Shown here: one piece after another, positions 53,429 through 63,299 of the stretch
Numbering within the stretch: position 1 is the first letter of the stretch
How the letters are laid out: each line of letters begins with the position of its first letter
Origin: Microbacterium oleivorans
GTDB taxonomy: Bacteria; Actinomycetota; Actinomycetes; Actinomycetales; Microbacteriaceae
Direction: 5' to 3'
Assembly (NCBI RefSeq): GCF_013389665.1
Contig: NZ_CP058316.1
Span: 1,364,001-1,428,000 of the forward strand
DNA length: 64,000 bases
Notes under the pieces: generated by a model
What the model was told of the DNA's origin: nothing
What the model saw: only the letters and a program-made list of their open reading frames with translations
The model's database searches: none
Made by a program: the position numbers and the translations under genes

Positions 53429-53820
53429 GCGGGGCGCCCGGGTTCGGGCGGGCAGGGCGGTTCGGGGCACGGGGCGGTTCGCGGCACGGGGCGGTTCGGG
53501 GCGCGGGGGGGGTGACGTCATGTGGCTGATGTCCCGGCGTCGGCGCGAGGTTCGGCTCCGTAGGCGCAGCGACTCCGGGGCTCTCGTTTCCGCTGCGTCA
53601 TCCCGGGCGTTCGGTTCCAGGGTTGCGGTGCGGCACGTGATGCAGACGCGATAAGACTCCGGGCGTCGCGTCGCGTTTCCGCGCGGCGTGATGCAGGTTG
53701 TCGGCTAGCGAGCGCGATGCTCGCGGCATGACCTCCTCCTCAGGATGGGGAGTGAACGGGTTGTCCCATGTAGAAGTCTTGTACTACTCCGGTGTCCGAC
53801 CCTGCTGCGACAATGGGAAC
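53429..53820. other. Intergenic region of 392 bases without a supported gene
   Basis: It contains the 17-bp tandem repeat at 53456-53506, a G-rich run, and further on a weak promoter-like pair (TTGTCC at 53761 and TACTAC at 53782) that may serve the 13E12 gene. A frame open from 53698 runs into that gene, but the first 41 codons look non-coding. Nothing else was recognised. Confidence 0.6.
53456..53506. repeat. Tandem repeat, three copies of a 17-bp unit
   Basis: Three head-to-tail units of GGCGGTTCGGGGCACGG differ by one base each and are followed by a G-run. They lie just downstream of the GNAT stop and are probably slippage-generated. Confidence 0.85.
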
Positions 53821-55224
53821 ATGCAGACGAACCGCACGGACGGGAGCGACGAGGACGTCAATGGGGCGCCGCATGCCGCGGCGTTCGCCGGGTTCGTCGA
53901 TGCGCTCGCCCTGGCCCATGCGGGAGAGATCGCGTCGGTGAGAGCCCTCGCCGAGCTGGGCCGGTCGGCCCTGCGCGAGGCGCATCGCGGCGGAGTCCGG
54001 GGCATGGCCTCCGACATGGAGCTGCGGTCGGTCGCCGCCGAGGCGGCGGGGATCGCGCGGCGTGGGGACCGCCGGGTGCAGTGGGAGATCGACCACGCGA
54101 TGACGGTGGTGGATGAGTACCCGGCGATGTTCGCGGCGTGGGAGCAGCGCCTCGTCACCCGCGAGCACGTCGATGTCGTCGTGAAGGTCGGGCGGGCGGT
54201 GCCGGAGGAGGTACGACCGGAGTTCGACGCCGCCGCAGTGGCCGTGTGCCAGCGGGACATCGCGACGCGGGTGGCCGGGGCGTTGCAGAACCTGGCAGAG
54301 CGGATGCACCCGCGATCGTTCAGCGAGCGTCACCGGGAGGCCGCCGCCGGACGGTGCGTGCGGTTGTCGCCGGGGGCGGATGGGATGGCCGACCTCTCGG
54401 CGACGGTGCCGATGGTGATCGCGGCGGGGATCTACGACCGGTTGACGCAGATGGCACAGACCGTGAAGGACGCCCGGGCGGACGCTGTGGCGGTGGATGC
54501 CGCGGGTGCTGGCGCGGTGGACGGTGCGGGCGGTGCCGCCGCGCCCGATGCTCGGACGATGGATCAGCTCCGTGCGGACGTTCTCTCCGACCTCGTCCTC
54601 GGCGGCGCACCGGTCGTTGACCCGACCACCGGCACCGACGGGCGCGGGACGCTCGGCGCGATCCGCGCGAAAGTGCAGGTCGTGATCACCTCAGACACCC
54701 TCACCGGGAAGGACGAACACCCCGCCGAAGCCATCGGGGCCGGGCTCGTCGACGCCGACACCGTGCGGGAACTCGCCTCACAGACGGGGACGTGGGACCG
54801 GATGTTCATCGACCCGATCACCCGCACCCCGGTCGAGACCAACGCGTACCGGCCGTTGCCCGCGATGCGGCGGCTGCTGCAGACCCGCGACCAGCACTGC
54901 CGCTTCCCCGGCTGCCGGCGCGCCGCGATCCGCTGCGAAATCGACCACACCATCGACCACGCCACCGGTGGCCACACCCACATCTTGAACCTCGCCCACC
55001 TCTGCCAACGACACCACTCCATGAAGCAGTTCACCAAGTGGCGGGTGGAACAGGCCGGCGGCGGTGTCCTGGTGTGGACCTCACCCCTCGGGCGGATCTA
55101 CCGAGAGGACGTCCCCATCCCCACCGTCTGCTTCACACCAGAACACCCCGCCCCACCACCCGGGCCACCCGGGCCACCCGGCCGAGGCGCCGGTGCACCA
55201 CCGGACGCGCCACCACCCTTCTGA
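53821..55224 (+). CDS. 13E12-repeat family protein (DUF222 plus HNH endonuclease domain)
   Basis: The 467-residue protein has an N-terminal DUF222 helical region (residues 20-300) and a C-terminal HNH domain with CRFPGCRRAAIRCEIDHTIDHATGGHT, NLAHLCQRHH and KQFTKWRVEQ. A Pro-rich tail (PAPPPGPPGPPG) ends it. Members are numerous and variable in actinobacterial genomes and may be mobile or selfish nucleases; the exact role is unknown. ATG 53821 was chosen over the longer frame from 53698. Confidence 0.88.
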   Translation: MQTNRTDGSDEDVNGAPHAAAFAGFVDALALAHAGEIASVRALAELGRSALREAHRGGVRGMASDMELRSVAAEAAGIARRGDRRVQWEIDHAMTVVDEYPAMFAAWEQRLVTREHVDVVVKVGRAVPEEVRPEFDAAAVAVCQRDIATRVAGALQNLAERMHPRSFSERHREAAAGRCVRLSPGADGMADLSATVPMVIAAGIYDRLTQMAQTVKDARADAVAVDAAGAGAVDGAGGAAAPDARTMDQLRADVLSDLVLGGAPVVDPTTGTDGRGTLGAIRAKVQVVITSDTLTGKDEHPAEAIGAGLVDADTVRELASQTGTWDRMFIDPITRTPVETNAYRPLPAMRRLLQTRDQHCRFPGCRRAAIRCEIDHTIDHATGGHTHILNLAHLCQRHHSMKQFTKWRVEQAGGGVLVWTSPLGRIYREDVPIPTVCFTPEHPAPPPGPPGPPGRGAGAPPDAPPPF

Positions 55225-55356
55225 CTCGATCCACTGCGGCGAACCCCGACGGTAGGACCGCACGGGGTCCGGTCGGTTTCAGCTGCGACTCCGCGCCGGA
55301 CAGGCGCCACCCTCTGCGCTCGTCGTCCTCCGCATCCTGCGCGGCTCGACCGACCC

Positions 55357-55407
55357 GCGTCAACGCGACCCCCGTCAACGCGACCCCGCGTCAACGCGAC
55401 CCCCGTC
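55357..55407. repeat. Short tandem repeat next to a lipoprotein gene
   Basis: Units of GTCAACGCGACCCC occur three times with CGC or C spacers, ending just at the lipoprotein stop. The 181-base interval 55225-55405 holds nothing else recognisable. Confidence 0.7.
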
Positions 55408-56185
55408 AGCCGCCGAACTCGGCCCGGATGTGCAGCGGGGTCTGGTTCGCGTCGCACACCTGGCTGATCGCCGCGATGTGGTCGGCCGCGGGGCCGACGA
55501 GAACCGCCCCGGGAGAACGGGCCGGGTCCGATACGGCTCCCGAGAGCTCCACGAAGGAGTCGCGCAGCGCCGACGCCGCAGAAGCGGCGAGCGCATCCAG
55601 CTCGACGGCAGCTCCATCGACCCGAGCGCCCCACTCGGCCTCGTCGAATGCCCGATAGGTCGAGAATCCGGCGTCGGCGTTCGCGAGCGCGCTGAAGATG
55701 TCGATGAAGCGTTCGCAGTCCGCGGCGGTCGCGGCATCGGTGGCGAACTCCTCGGTCGAGAAGGCCGGCGTCGCCACCCACTCGACGTCGTCGCCGACGT
55801 GGACGGAGAGGGTGGGCCCGGTCCGCTCGGTCACCGGCCACGACAGCTCGGCGCCACCGTCGCAGACGCCGCCGAGCATCGCCTGCCCGAGCATCATCGA
55901 GTCGCCGAGCTCGACGGAGAACGAGCCGCCGCCATGGCAGACGAAATCGACCACGACGGAGCGGGCGTCTGCGGGGATCGGGAACTCGACACCGGGGAAC
56001 CCCGTCGGTCCGACACCCGAGACCGCACCGCCCGCAGCGGTTGTCGGCGACGACACCGGCTCCGGCGACCCATCGGTCGAACCCGCCACCGAGGGGGACG
56101 TGGCGCACCCCGAGATGGCCAGCATCGAGCTCGCCGCCATGACGACGAAGGTGAATCGTGCTCCGTGCGTCCTGCTCACCCGCAT
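55406..56185 (-). CDS. Putative secreted lipoprotein, 259 residues
   Basis: From ATG 56185 the protein has a lipoprotein signal (ARFTFVVMAASSMLAISGC) with lipobox ISGC, then a Ser/Thr/Gly/Pro-rich linker and a soluble domain. This starts with a beta-sandwich-like half (PADARSVVVDFVCHGGGSFSVEL) and goes on to a helical half (ADCERFIDIFSALANADAG). The longer frame to 56281 lacks a signal. Two cysteines in the first half could pair. No family was recognised. Confidence 0.7.
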   Translation of the reverse strand: MRVSRTHGARFTFVVMAASSMLAISGCATSPSVAGSTDGSPEPVSSPTTAAGGAVSGVGPTGFPGVEFPIPADARSVVVDFVCHGGGSFSVELGDSMMLGQAMLGGVCDGGAELSWPVTERTGPTLSVHVGDDVEWVATPAFSTEEFATDAATAADCERFIDIFSALANADAGFSTYRAFDEAEWGARVDGAAVELDALAASAASALRDSFVELSGAVSDPARSPGAVLVGPAADHIAAISQVCDANQTPLHIRAEFGG

Positions 56186-56285
56186 CCGCGTCTCCCCGAC
56201 CTCGTCCTCGGGCGCCCGCGGCGGGCACCCCTCGCCGCCATCCTCGCCGGGCGCCGGGCGCCGCGCCGCAGCGCACCGCACACCG

Positions 56286-57257
56286 TCACCGAACCGTGAC
56301 GGTCCCGAACACCCGCGCGATCGGCGCGAGCACCGCGGGCCGCGCGGCGATCGCCGCGACCGCGATCACGCCGATCGACAGGACGAACATCCAGAACCCG
56401 GTCCAGTTCTCCGCAGGCGCGGCGGGGTCGACCGAGCCCTGCGCCGCGTACATGTGGTTGAGATTCCGCAACGCCCCCGTGGCGAACACCAGCGCCACGT
56501 GGATCACGATGAAGACGACGAAGAACACCATCACGGTCACGTGGATGCGCCGCGCCGCCTCGAACGGATACAGCCGGCTCGCAAGCCGGTCCCCGCGGGG
56601 CCAGAGGGTGCTCAGCCGGATGCCGCTGACCGTCGCCAGCGGCGCGGCGACGAACACCGTCGCGAAATAGGCGAGCTGCTGGAGGCTGTTGTAGTTCACC
56701 CACCCGTTCTCGGTCGGCCAGTCGAGCGAGGCGTACTGCACCATCGCCGACAACGCGTTGGGGAACACCTCCCAGCTCGTCGGGACGATGCGCATCCATT
56801 GTCCCGTCGCGAACAGCAGCACGACGAACACGGCGCCGTTGAGCAGCCACAGCACATCGAGCGCCTGGTGGAACCAGATCGTCAGGCTCGTCTTGCGCTT
56901 CGGCCGCCCGCGCGGCGACCAGAACACCGCCGGCCGCGTCTCCCGACGCACCCGCCACCCCGAGCTGATGATCAGCACCATCAGGAAGGCGTTGAAGAAG
57001 TGCTGCCACCCCAGCCAGGGCGGGATGCCCACCGGCGCTCCCACCGGAAGCGGATACGCGCCCGGATACCGCTCCAGGAAGTCGCGCACACCGTCCAGCC
57101 CCGACAACCACCGAGCCGCTGCCACGCCCGATGCGGCCAGCGCGAGGACCCCGATCGCGACGACGACGCCGACACCGACCCACTGCCGGGGCGTGAAACG
57201 CGCCGCCCGCACAGGCCGCCTCGGCTGCCCGGACTGCTCGGGCGCGACCTGACGCAT
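56286..57257 (-). CDS. Membrane cytochrome b (formate dehydrogenase gamma/cyt b561-like)
   Basis: The 323-residue protein has about five spans with candidate haem-ligand histidines in GWQHFFNAFLMVLI, IWFHQALDVLWLL, RRIHVTVMVFFVVFIVIHVAL. This fits a Ni-hydrogenase/formate-dehydrogenase-type cytochrome b. No partner catalytic subunit lies beside it. Its ATG overlaps the enoyl-CoA hydratase stop by one base (TGATG), an unexpected operon partner. Confidence 0.8.
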   Translation of the reverse strand: MRQVAPEQSGQPRRPVRAARFTPRQWVGVGVVVAIGVLALAASGVAAARWLSGLDGVRDFLERYPGAYPLPVGAPVGIPPWLGWQHFFNAFLMVLIISSGWRVRRETRPAVFWSPRGRPKRKTSLTIWFHQALDVLWLLNGAVFVVLLFATGQWMRIVPTSWEVFPNALSAMVQYASLDWPTENGWVNYNSLQQLAYFATVFVAAPLATVSGIRLSTLWPRGDRLASRLYPFEAARRIHVTVMVFFVVFIVIHVALVFATGALRNLNHMYAAQGSVDPAAPAENWTGFWMFVLSIGVIAVAAIAARPAVLAPIARVFGTVTVR

Positions 57258-58033
57258 CAGCGGTGCCGGAACTGCGGCTTCCGCTTCTCGACGAACGCCG
57301 CCATGCCCTCGGTCTGATCATCGAGAGCGAACAGCGACGCGAAGAGCGTCCGCTCCAGGCGCAGGCCCTCAGCCGTCGTGGTCTCCTGCGACGCACGCAG
57401 CGCCTGCTTCGCGGCATAGACGACGGGCAACGACCGCGACGCGATCCGATCCGCGACCTCTCCCGCCTCGGCCAGGAGATCGGCGGCCGGAACGACCCGC
57501 GACACGAGCCCGGCGCGCTCGGCCTCGTCCGCCGGCATCCGCCGCCCCGTCAGCACCATCTCCGCGGCTTTGTAGTAGCCGATCGCCCGCGCGAGACGCT
57601 GTGTCCCGCCGATCCCGGGGATGACGCCGAGGTCGATCTCGGGCTGCCCGAACACGGCCGTGTCGGCCGCGAGGACGATGTCGCACATCATCGCCAGCTC
57701 GCACCCGCCGCCGAGGGCGTACCCGGCGACGGCCGCCACGAGGGGCGTGCGCACCCGGGAGACCTCCTCGAGCGCGGCGAACGGGCTGTCGACCGACATG
57801 TCGCGCACGCTCCGGCCGGCCATCTCCTTGATGTCGGCGCCCGCGGCGAAGGCGCGCTCCGACCCGGTGATGACGATCGCCCCGATCGCGTCGTCGCGAT
57901 CGAACGCCACAACGGCGTCGGCGAGCTCGGCCACCAGGGTGGAGCCGAGTGCGTTGAGGGCCTCGGGGCGGTGCAGAGTCACCCAGCCGACGCGCCCGCG
58001 CGTCTCGGTGACGATCGTCGTGTACTGGCTCAT
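57257..58033 (-). CDS. Enoyl-CoA hydratase/isomerase
   Basis: The 258-residue crotonase-fold protein has the oxyanion segments AFAAGADIKEMAG and GYALGGGCELAMMCDI with its catalytic glutamate, then FGQPEIDLGVIPGIGGTQRL with the second glutamate. Both catalytic acids are present, so hydratase activity is likely. It uses ATG 58033; a longer frame exists but looks non-coding upstream. It precedes the cytochrome b gene. Confidence 0.92.
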   Translation of the reverse strand: MSQYTTIVTETRGRVGWVTLHRPEALNALGSTLVAELADAVVAFDRDDAIGAIVITGSERAFAAGADIKEMAGRSVRDMSVDSPFAALEEVSRVRTPLVAAVAGYALGGGCELAMMCDIVLAADTAVFGQPEIDLGVIPGIGGTQRLARAIGYYKAAEMVLTGRRMPADEAERAGLVSRVVPAADLLAEAGEVADRIASRSLPVVYAAKQALRASQETTTAEGLRLERTLFASLFALDDQTEGMAAFVEKRKPQFRHR

Positions 58034-58152
58034 GTCCTCATCGTGCCACGCGCCTCTCCGCCCGTCGCCGATCCGTTGCCGGGCATTCACACCCCGGACA
58101 CATCCGGCCGGTAAGCACGACGTGCACCCGTTCACCCGACCAGAGGACACCT

Positions 58153-61100
58153 ATGCCTTCGCCTGCCCGGAGCCGCACGGTTCCCCGCACGCTCGCAGCC
58201 GTCGCCACGGCCGCACTGACCTGCACGCTCGCGCTCACCCCGCTGACCGCCGCATCCGCGGCCGTCGTGCCGAACCCGATCACCGACTCCGCGGCGGGCG
58301 CGACGCTCTCGCTGACCCCGATCGGAACGCACGAGACGGGCGTCTTCGACGAGTCCGCCGCCGAGATCGTGCAGTCCTACCGCGACCGGCTGTACGTCGT
58401 GAACGCGCAGGCGGGCTCGGTGACGGTGCTCGACAACACCGACCCGACCACCCCTGTCGAGCTGTTCACCATCTCCGACACGGGCACCGCCAACTCGCTC
58501 GCGATCCGCGACGACGGCCTCGGCGTCGTCGCTTTCGAGGCCGAGGACAAGACGGCCCCCGGCTCGCTGGTGTTCTTCGACGCGAACGCCGACGACGCCG
58601 CCTCCGCACGCCTCGGCTCCGTGACCGTCGGAGCCCTGCCCGACATGGTCACGATCTCGAAGGACGGCGCGTACGCGGTCGTCGCGAACGAGGGCGAGCC
58701 GGCCGACGACTTCTCCCTCGACCCCGAGGGATCCGTCGGGGTCGTGAATCTGCCCAAGACGGTGTCCGCTCCCGAGCAGACGGCCGTCCGCATCGCCGGG
58801 TTCGGCGCGTTCGAGGCGGGCGGCACCAAGACGCTCGACCCCGCGGTCCGCGTGTTCGGGCCCGACGTCGCCGCCCCCGATCAGGGCGACGAGCCGCTCG
58901 CGTCCAACCGCGTGAGCCGGAACCTCGAGCCCGAGTACGTGACGGTCGACGGCGCCACCGCGTACGTCGCGCTCCAGGAGGCGAACGCGATCGCGACCGT
59001 CGACCTCGCCAAGGCGGAGGTCACCACCGTCCTTCCGCTCGGGTTCAAGGACCACGGCGCCGCGCGCAACGGTCTCGACGCGAGCGACCGCGACCAGCAG
59101 ATCTCGATCCGCACCCACGAGGGGCTGAACGGCATCTACATGCCCGACGGCATCCAGTCGTACTCCGCGACCGTCGACGGTTCCGCCGCGACCTACCTCG
59201 TCACCGCCAACGAGGGCGACGCCCGCGAGTGGGGCGACTACGTCGAGGCCGCACGCGTGAAGGACCTCGGGTCCGACGCGCTGGCGCCCGTCTGCGACGA
59301 CTCGCCGCTGAGCTCCCAGCTCGGCGACAGCGACCTCGGTCGCCTCAACGTCTCGATCGAGAACGGCCTGAAGTCCGACGGCACCTGCTACGAGGAGCTG
59401 TACTCGTTCGGAGGCCGCTCGTTCTCGATCTGGGGCACCGACGGCACGCTCGTCTTCGACTCGGGCGACCAGTTCGAGCAGATCCTCGCCCGCGTGGCTC
59501 CGGAGTACTTCAACTCCAACCACACGGAGGCGAACTTCGAGGGCCGCAGCGACGACAAGGGCCCCGAGCCCGAGAACCTCTCGATCGGGACCGTCGGTGG
59601 ACGCACCTACGCCTTCATCGGATTCGAGCGGGTCAGCGGTGTGATCGTCTACGACATCACCGACCCGTCCGCACCGACCTACGTCACCTACGTCAACAAC
59701 CGCGACTTCTCGGCTTCCCCCGACTCCGCCGCAGCGGGCGACCTCGGCCCCGAGGGCATCCAGTTCATCGGAGCCCACCGTTCACCCACCGGCCAGCCGC
59801 TGCTGGTCGTCGGCAACGAGGTGTCGGGCACGACCACCGTGTACGGCATCGAGCAGCTCGTGGACGGCGCGCCCGCCACCGAACCCGACATCCGCGTCCT
59901 GACGATCAACGACTTCCACGGCCGCCTCGTGCAGGAGTCGGGCGGCGTCGCGGGGGCCGCGGTGCTCTCGGGCGCCGTGCAGAAGTACCGCCAGCAGAAC
60001 CCGAACACCCTGTTCGTCTCGGCCGGCGACAACATCGGCGCGTCCGCGTTCGAATCGTTCATCGACGACGACAATCCCACGATCGACGCCCTCGCCACGG
60101 CCGGGCTCGACGTCAGCGCCGTCGGCAATCACGAGTTCGACCGCGGCTTCGCCGACCTCACCGACCGCGTCATCCCGCGTTACGAGGGCGACGCCGACGC
60201 CGACGCCTTCAGCGACCTCGCCCTCGGTGCGAACGTCTTCATCGCGGGAACGGACGAGCACGCGCTCAAGCCCTACACGATCAAGGAGGTCGACGGCACG
60301 ATGGTCGCCTTCGTGGGCACCGTCACGCAGCAGACCGCGGGCATGGTGAGCCCGCAGGGCATCGCCGGCATCGAGTTCCGCGACCAGGTCGCCTCGGCCA
60401 ACGACGCCGCCGCGGCCGCGGTCTCCGACGGCGCCGACGTCGTCGTGCTCCTGGCCCACGAGGGCTCCGCGGGCTCCGACTGCACCGCGATCGCGAACGA
60501 GGACGGCGACTTCGGCGACCTCGTCCGGGGCGCTTCGTCCGACATCGACGCCATCGTCTCGGCTCACACGCACCAGGAGTACGCGTGCGAGATCGGCGGC
60601 CGCCCGGTGATCCAGGCCCACCAGTACGGCACCACCCTCGGCACGCTCGACATCGAGCTGACGGATGCCGGGGAGCTCGAGTCGATCACCGGTGGCACGA
60701 CCTCGCTGTACGACACCACGCTCGGGCAGTACGTCGCCTACCCCGACGCCGACACCGAGGGCGTCGTCGACACCGCCGTCCAGGTCGCGGACGAGAAGGG
60801 GCAGGTGCAGGTCGGCTCGATCACGGCCGACATCCTGCGCGGCAAGACCGCAGAGGGCGCCGAGGACCGCGGCGTGCACTCGACGCTCGGCAACACCGTC
60901 GCCGACGTCTACCTGTGGGCGACCTCGCAGAACCCGGCGTACGGCGGGCAGGAGGCGGAGGTCGCCTTCATGAACCCGGGCGGCCTGCGCGCCGACCTGC
61001 TGTTCGGCGAGGACGGCGGTGCTATGTCGTACCGCGAGGTGGCCAACGTCCAGCCCTTCGCCAACACCCTGGTGACGCTCGAGCTGACGCCCGCACAGAT

Positions 61101-61953
61101 CAAGCAGGTGCTCGAGGAGCAGTGGCAGCCGGAAGGCGCGTCGCGTCCGAAGCTCGCGATGGGCGTGTCGAAGGGCTTCAGCTTCGAGTACGACCCGACG
61201 GCCGCGACGGGCTCGCACATCAGCTCGATGCAGCTGAACGGTGAGGAGCTGGCGCTCGATGACACCACGACGACGGTGCGGGTCGTCACCAACTCGTTCC
61301 TCGCGGGCGGCGGCGACAACTTCGCCACGTTCGCGCAGGGCACGGGCGTGGCCGATTCGGGCCAGGTCGACCTGCAGGCGACGGTGGACTTCTTCACCGC
61401 CGTCGGCGCCGTCTCGCCGTCTCCGGCCGACCGCGCTTACCTCGCGGGCGAACAGCCCCCCGTCGAGCAGCCCGGCTTCCCGGGCCCCGGCGAGCCGGGC
61501 GAGCCGGGCGAAGGCGAGCCCGGTGACGGCGAGCCGGGCGAGGGCGAGCAGCCCGCGCAGCCGTGGGCGATCGTCGAGCTGGGCAGCGCCTCGGTCGCTC
61601 AGGGTGGCACGCTCTCGGTGACGGTCACCGGGCTCGAGCCGGGTCGGCAGATCGCCGCCACGCTGTTCAGCGAGCCGCTGGTCGCGTCGGGCATCCCGGC
61701 GGCAGACGGCGCGGGCCGCACCGCGTTCAGCGTCGCGATCCCCCGCGACTTCGCCACCGGCGCGCACCGCCTGGTCGTGACGTCGGGGTCGCTCACGCCC
61801 ATCGAGGTCGAGGTGACGGTCACCGCGGCCGCGCCGGCCGGCACGATCGCCGTCACCGGCGGCGCCGTGCCGCTCGGGTTCGTCATCGCGGGGGTGCTGG
61901 CCCTCGTGGCCGGCGGCCTCCTGGTCGCTGCGCGCCGCCGCCGCACCGTCTGA
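58153..61953 (+). CDS. Large secreted choice-of-anchor I / 5'-nucleotidase-like protein
   Basis: The 1266-residue protein has a signal peptide (RTLAAVATAALTCTLALTPL) and a beta-propeller-like choice-of-anchor I domain to about residue 580. A metallophosphatase domain follows (INDFHGRL near 587, SAGDNIGAS, GNHEFDRG, AHTHQEY), then the 5'-nucleotidase C-terminal domain. A GEPGEPGEGEPGDGEPGEG linker leads to an Ig-like module and a sorting end with IAVTGG, one span and RRRR. It probably hydrolyses extracellular nucleotides while wall-anchored by a sortase. It is monocistronic. Confidence 0.9.
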   Translation: MPSPARSRTVPRTLAAVATAALTCTLALTPLTAASAAVVPNPITDSAAGATLSLTPIGTHETGVFDESAAEIVQSYRDRLYVVNAQAGSVTVLDNTDPTTPVELFTISDTGTANSLAIRDDGLGVVAFEAEDKTAPGSLVFFDANADDAASARLGSVTVGALPDMVTISKDGAYAVVANEGEPADDFSLDPEGSVGVVNLPKTVSAPEQTAVRIAGFGAFEAGGTKTLDPAVRVFGPDVAAPDQGDEPLASNRVSRNLEPEYVTVDGATAYVALQEANAIATVDLAKAEVTTVLPLGFKDHGAARNGLDASDRDQQISIRTHEGLNGIYMPDGIQSYSATVDGSAATYLVTANEGDAREWGDYVEAARVKDLGSDALAPVCDDSPLSSQLGDSDLGRLNVSIENGLKSDGTCYEELYSFGGRSFSIWGTDGTLVFDSGDQFEQILARVAPEYFNSNHTEANFEGRSDDKGPEPENLSIGTVGGRTYAFIGFERVSGVIVYDITDPSAPTYVTYVNNRDFSASPDSAAAGDLGPEGIQFIGAHRSPTGQPLLVVGNEVSGTTTVYGIEQLVDGAPATEPDIRVLTINDFHGRLVQESGGVAGAAVLSGAVQKYRQQNPNTLFVSAGDNIGASAFESFIDDDNPTIDALATAGLDVSAVGNHEFDRGFADLTDRVIPRYEGDADADAFSDLALGANVFIAGTDEHALKPYTIKEVDGTMVAFVGTVTQQTAGMVSPQGIAGIEFRDQVASANDAAAAAVSDGADVVVLLAHEGSAGSDCTAIANEDGDFGDLVRGASSDIDAIVSAHTHQEYACEIGGRPVIQAHQYGTTLGTLDIELTDAGELESITGGTTSLYDTTLGQYVAYPDADTEGVVDTAVQVADEKGQVQVGSITADILRGKTAEGAEDRGVHSTLGNTVADVYLWATSQNPAYGGQEAEVAFMNPGGLRADLLFGEDGGAMSYREVANVQPFANTLVTLELTPAQIKQVLEEQWQPEGASRPKLAMGVSKGFSFEYDPTAATGSHISSMQLNGEELALDDTTTTVRVVTNSFLAGGGDNFATFAQGTGVADSGQVDLQATVDFFTAVGAVSPSPADRAYLAGEQPPVEQPGFPGPGEPGEPGEGEPGDGEPGEGEQPAQPWAIVELGSASVAQGGTLSVTVTGLEPGRQIAATLFSEPLVASGIPAADGAGRTAFSVAIPRDFATGAHRLVVTSGSLTPIEVEVTVTAAAPAGTIAVTGGAVPLGFVIAGVLALVAGGLLVAARRRRTV

Positions 61954-61991
61954 CCCGAGAGCCTCGCGCGCACCCGCGCGTCGACGGCCGA

Positions 61992-62042
61992 ACACGAATC
62001 GACCCGCTGCTCCCGATCGGGGTGCAGCGGGTCGATTCGTGT
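61992..62042. terminator. Bidirectional hairpin terminator
   Basis: A perfect 19-bp inverted repeat (61992-62010 with 62024-62042) with a 13-base loop lies between the convergent nucleotidase and prpC genes. Confidence 0.85.
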
Positions 62043-62069
62043 GCGCGGTCCGCCGGGACGGCGCACAGG

Positions 62070-63260
62070 TCAGCCGGCCTCCTCCTCGGGCCGGCGCGCC
62101 GCCTCGCGCTCGGCGGCATCCGGCACGTAGCCCGCGATGTGACGCTCGTCAGGCCCGTCGTAGGCCGAGAGGGGGCGGATCAGGGCGTTGGCGGCGTACT
62201 GCTCCATGATGTGCGCGGTCCACCCCACGACGCGGGCGGCGACGAACAACGGCGTGAAGGTGACCGTGTCGAACCCCATCAGGGCGTAGGCGGGCCCGGA
62301 CGGATAGTCGAGGTTCGGGTAGATGCCCTTGCGCCCGGTGAACTCGCGCTCGAGCGTGTCGTACAGATCGGCCACGTCGGGACGGTCGTAGTACTCGACG
62401 AGCGTGTCGAGCGCTGCTTTCATGGTCGGCACGCGCGAGTCGCCGCGTTTGTACACGCGGTGCCCGAAGCCCATGATCTTGCGCTTGTCGGCGAGCGCAC
62501 GGTCGAGCCATGCCGCGACGCCGTCGGCATCGCCGATCTCGTCGAAGACGTGCATCACCGCCTCGTTCGCCCCGCCGTGAAGGGGTCCCTTGAGCGCGCC
62601 GATGGCTCCGACGACGGCGGAGAAGAGGTCGCTGAGCGTCGAGGCGATCACCCGGCCGGTGAAGGTCGATGCATTGAAGGAGTGCTCGGCGTAGAGGATC
62701 AGCGACCGGTTGAACGCGTCGGCGACGATCGGATGCGGCTCCTCGCCGAAGGTCATCCAGAGGAAGTTCGCGGCATCGTCGAGGTCGTCGCGCGGATCGA
62801 GCGGGGCGAGGCCCCGGCGGCGACGCTGACCGTAGGCGACGATCGCCGGCAGCACCGCGAACAGCCGGAGGCTCCGCTCGAGGTTGCGCTCGGGCGTGCC
62901 GACCGCGTCGAGGACGGATGCCGCGCCGGCGGTGTCGAGTGCGCCGAGCAGGCTCACCGCCGTGCGCACCTCGTCCATCGGGTGCGCGTCGAGCGGCATC
63001 CGGTCGATCGCCTCCCGCAGCTGCGGCGGGAGCGCGCGGTGCGGTCGGGCGCGGTCGCGCTGGTCGGCGAGCTCGTCGGCGCTGGGCAGCTCACCGTGCC
63101 ACAGCAGGTGCGCCACCGCGTCGACGGGCTGGGTCGCGGCGAGCTCCTGCACGGGATAGCCGCGGTAGAGCAGTGCGTTCGTCTCGGGGTTCACCTTCGA
63201 GATCGCCGTGACGTCGGCGACCACGCCCACGAGCCCCTTGCGGATGTCGTGCTCGGTCAT
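62070..63260 (-). CDS. prpC: 2-Methylcitrate synthase / citrate synthase
   Basis: The 396-residue protein has the citrate synthase active-site motifs GPLHGGANEAV (His), MGFGHRVYKRGD (His) and GFDTVTFTPLFVAARVVGW (Asp), and the N-terminal RKGLVGVVADVTAISKV of the methylcitrate subgroup. It joins propionyl-CoA and oxaloacetate. It is directly downstream of prpB, which supports the methylcitrate role over a housekeeping citrate synthase. Confidence 0.92.
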   Translation of the reverse strand: MTEHDIRKGLVGVVADVTAISKVNPETNALLYRGYPVQELAATQPVDAVAHLLWHGELPSADELADQRDRARPHRALPPQLREAIDRMPLDAHPMDEVRTAVSLLGALDTAGAASVLDAVGTPERNLERSLRLFAVLPAIVAYGQRRRRGLAPLDPRDDLDDAANFLWMTFGEEPHPIVADAFNRSLILYAEHSFNASTFTGRVIASTLSDLFSAVVGAIGALKGPLHGGANEAVMHVFDEIGDADGVAAWLDRALADKRKIMGFGHRVYKRGDSRVPTMKAALDTLVEYYDRPDVADLYDTLEREFTGRKGIYPNLDYPSGPAYALMGFDTVTFTPLFVAARVVGWTAHIMEQYAANALIRPLSAYDGPDERHIAGYVPDAAEREAARRPEEEAG

Positions 63261-63299
63261 CCTGTTCCCTCTCCGTCGAGTAGTCGGAATCTGCGGGTC

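Noticed and set aside
53456..53506. Possible CRISPR from regular repeats
   Set aside because: The units are contiguous 17-mers with no spacers and no cas genes nearby. This is a simple tandem repeat.
55357..55407. Possible iteron origin
   Set aside because: There are only three short units, with no replication gene and no AT-rich segment.
57621..61244. 1207-codon plus-strand frame
   Set aside because: It is an out-of-frame shadow of the 5'-nucleotidase gene; the real frame at 58153 has a signal peptide and catalytic motifs.
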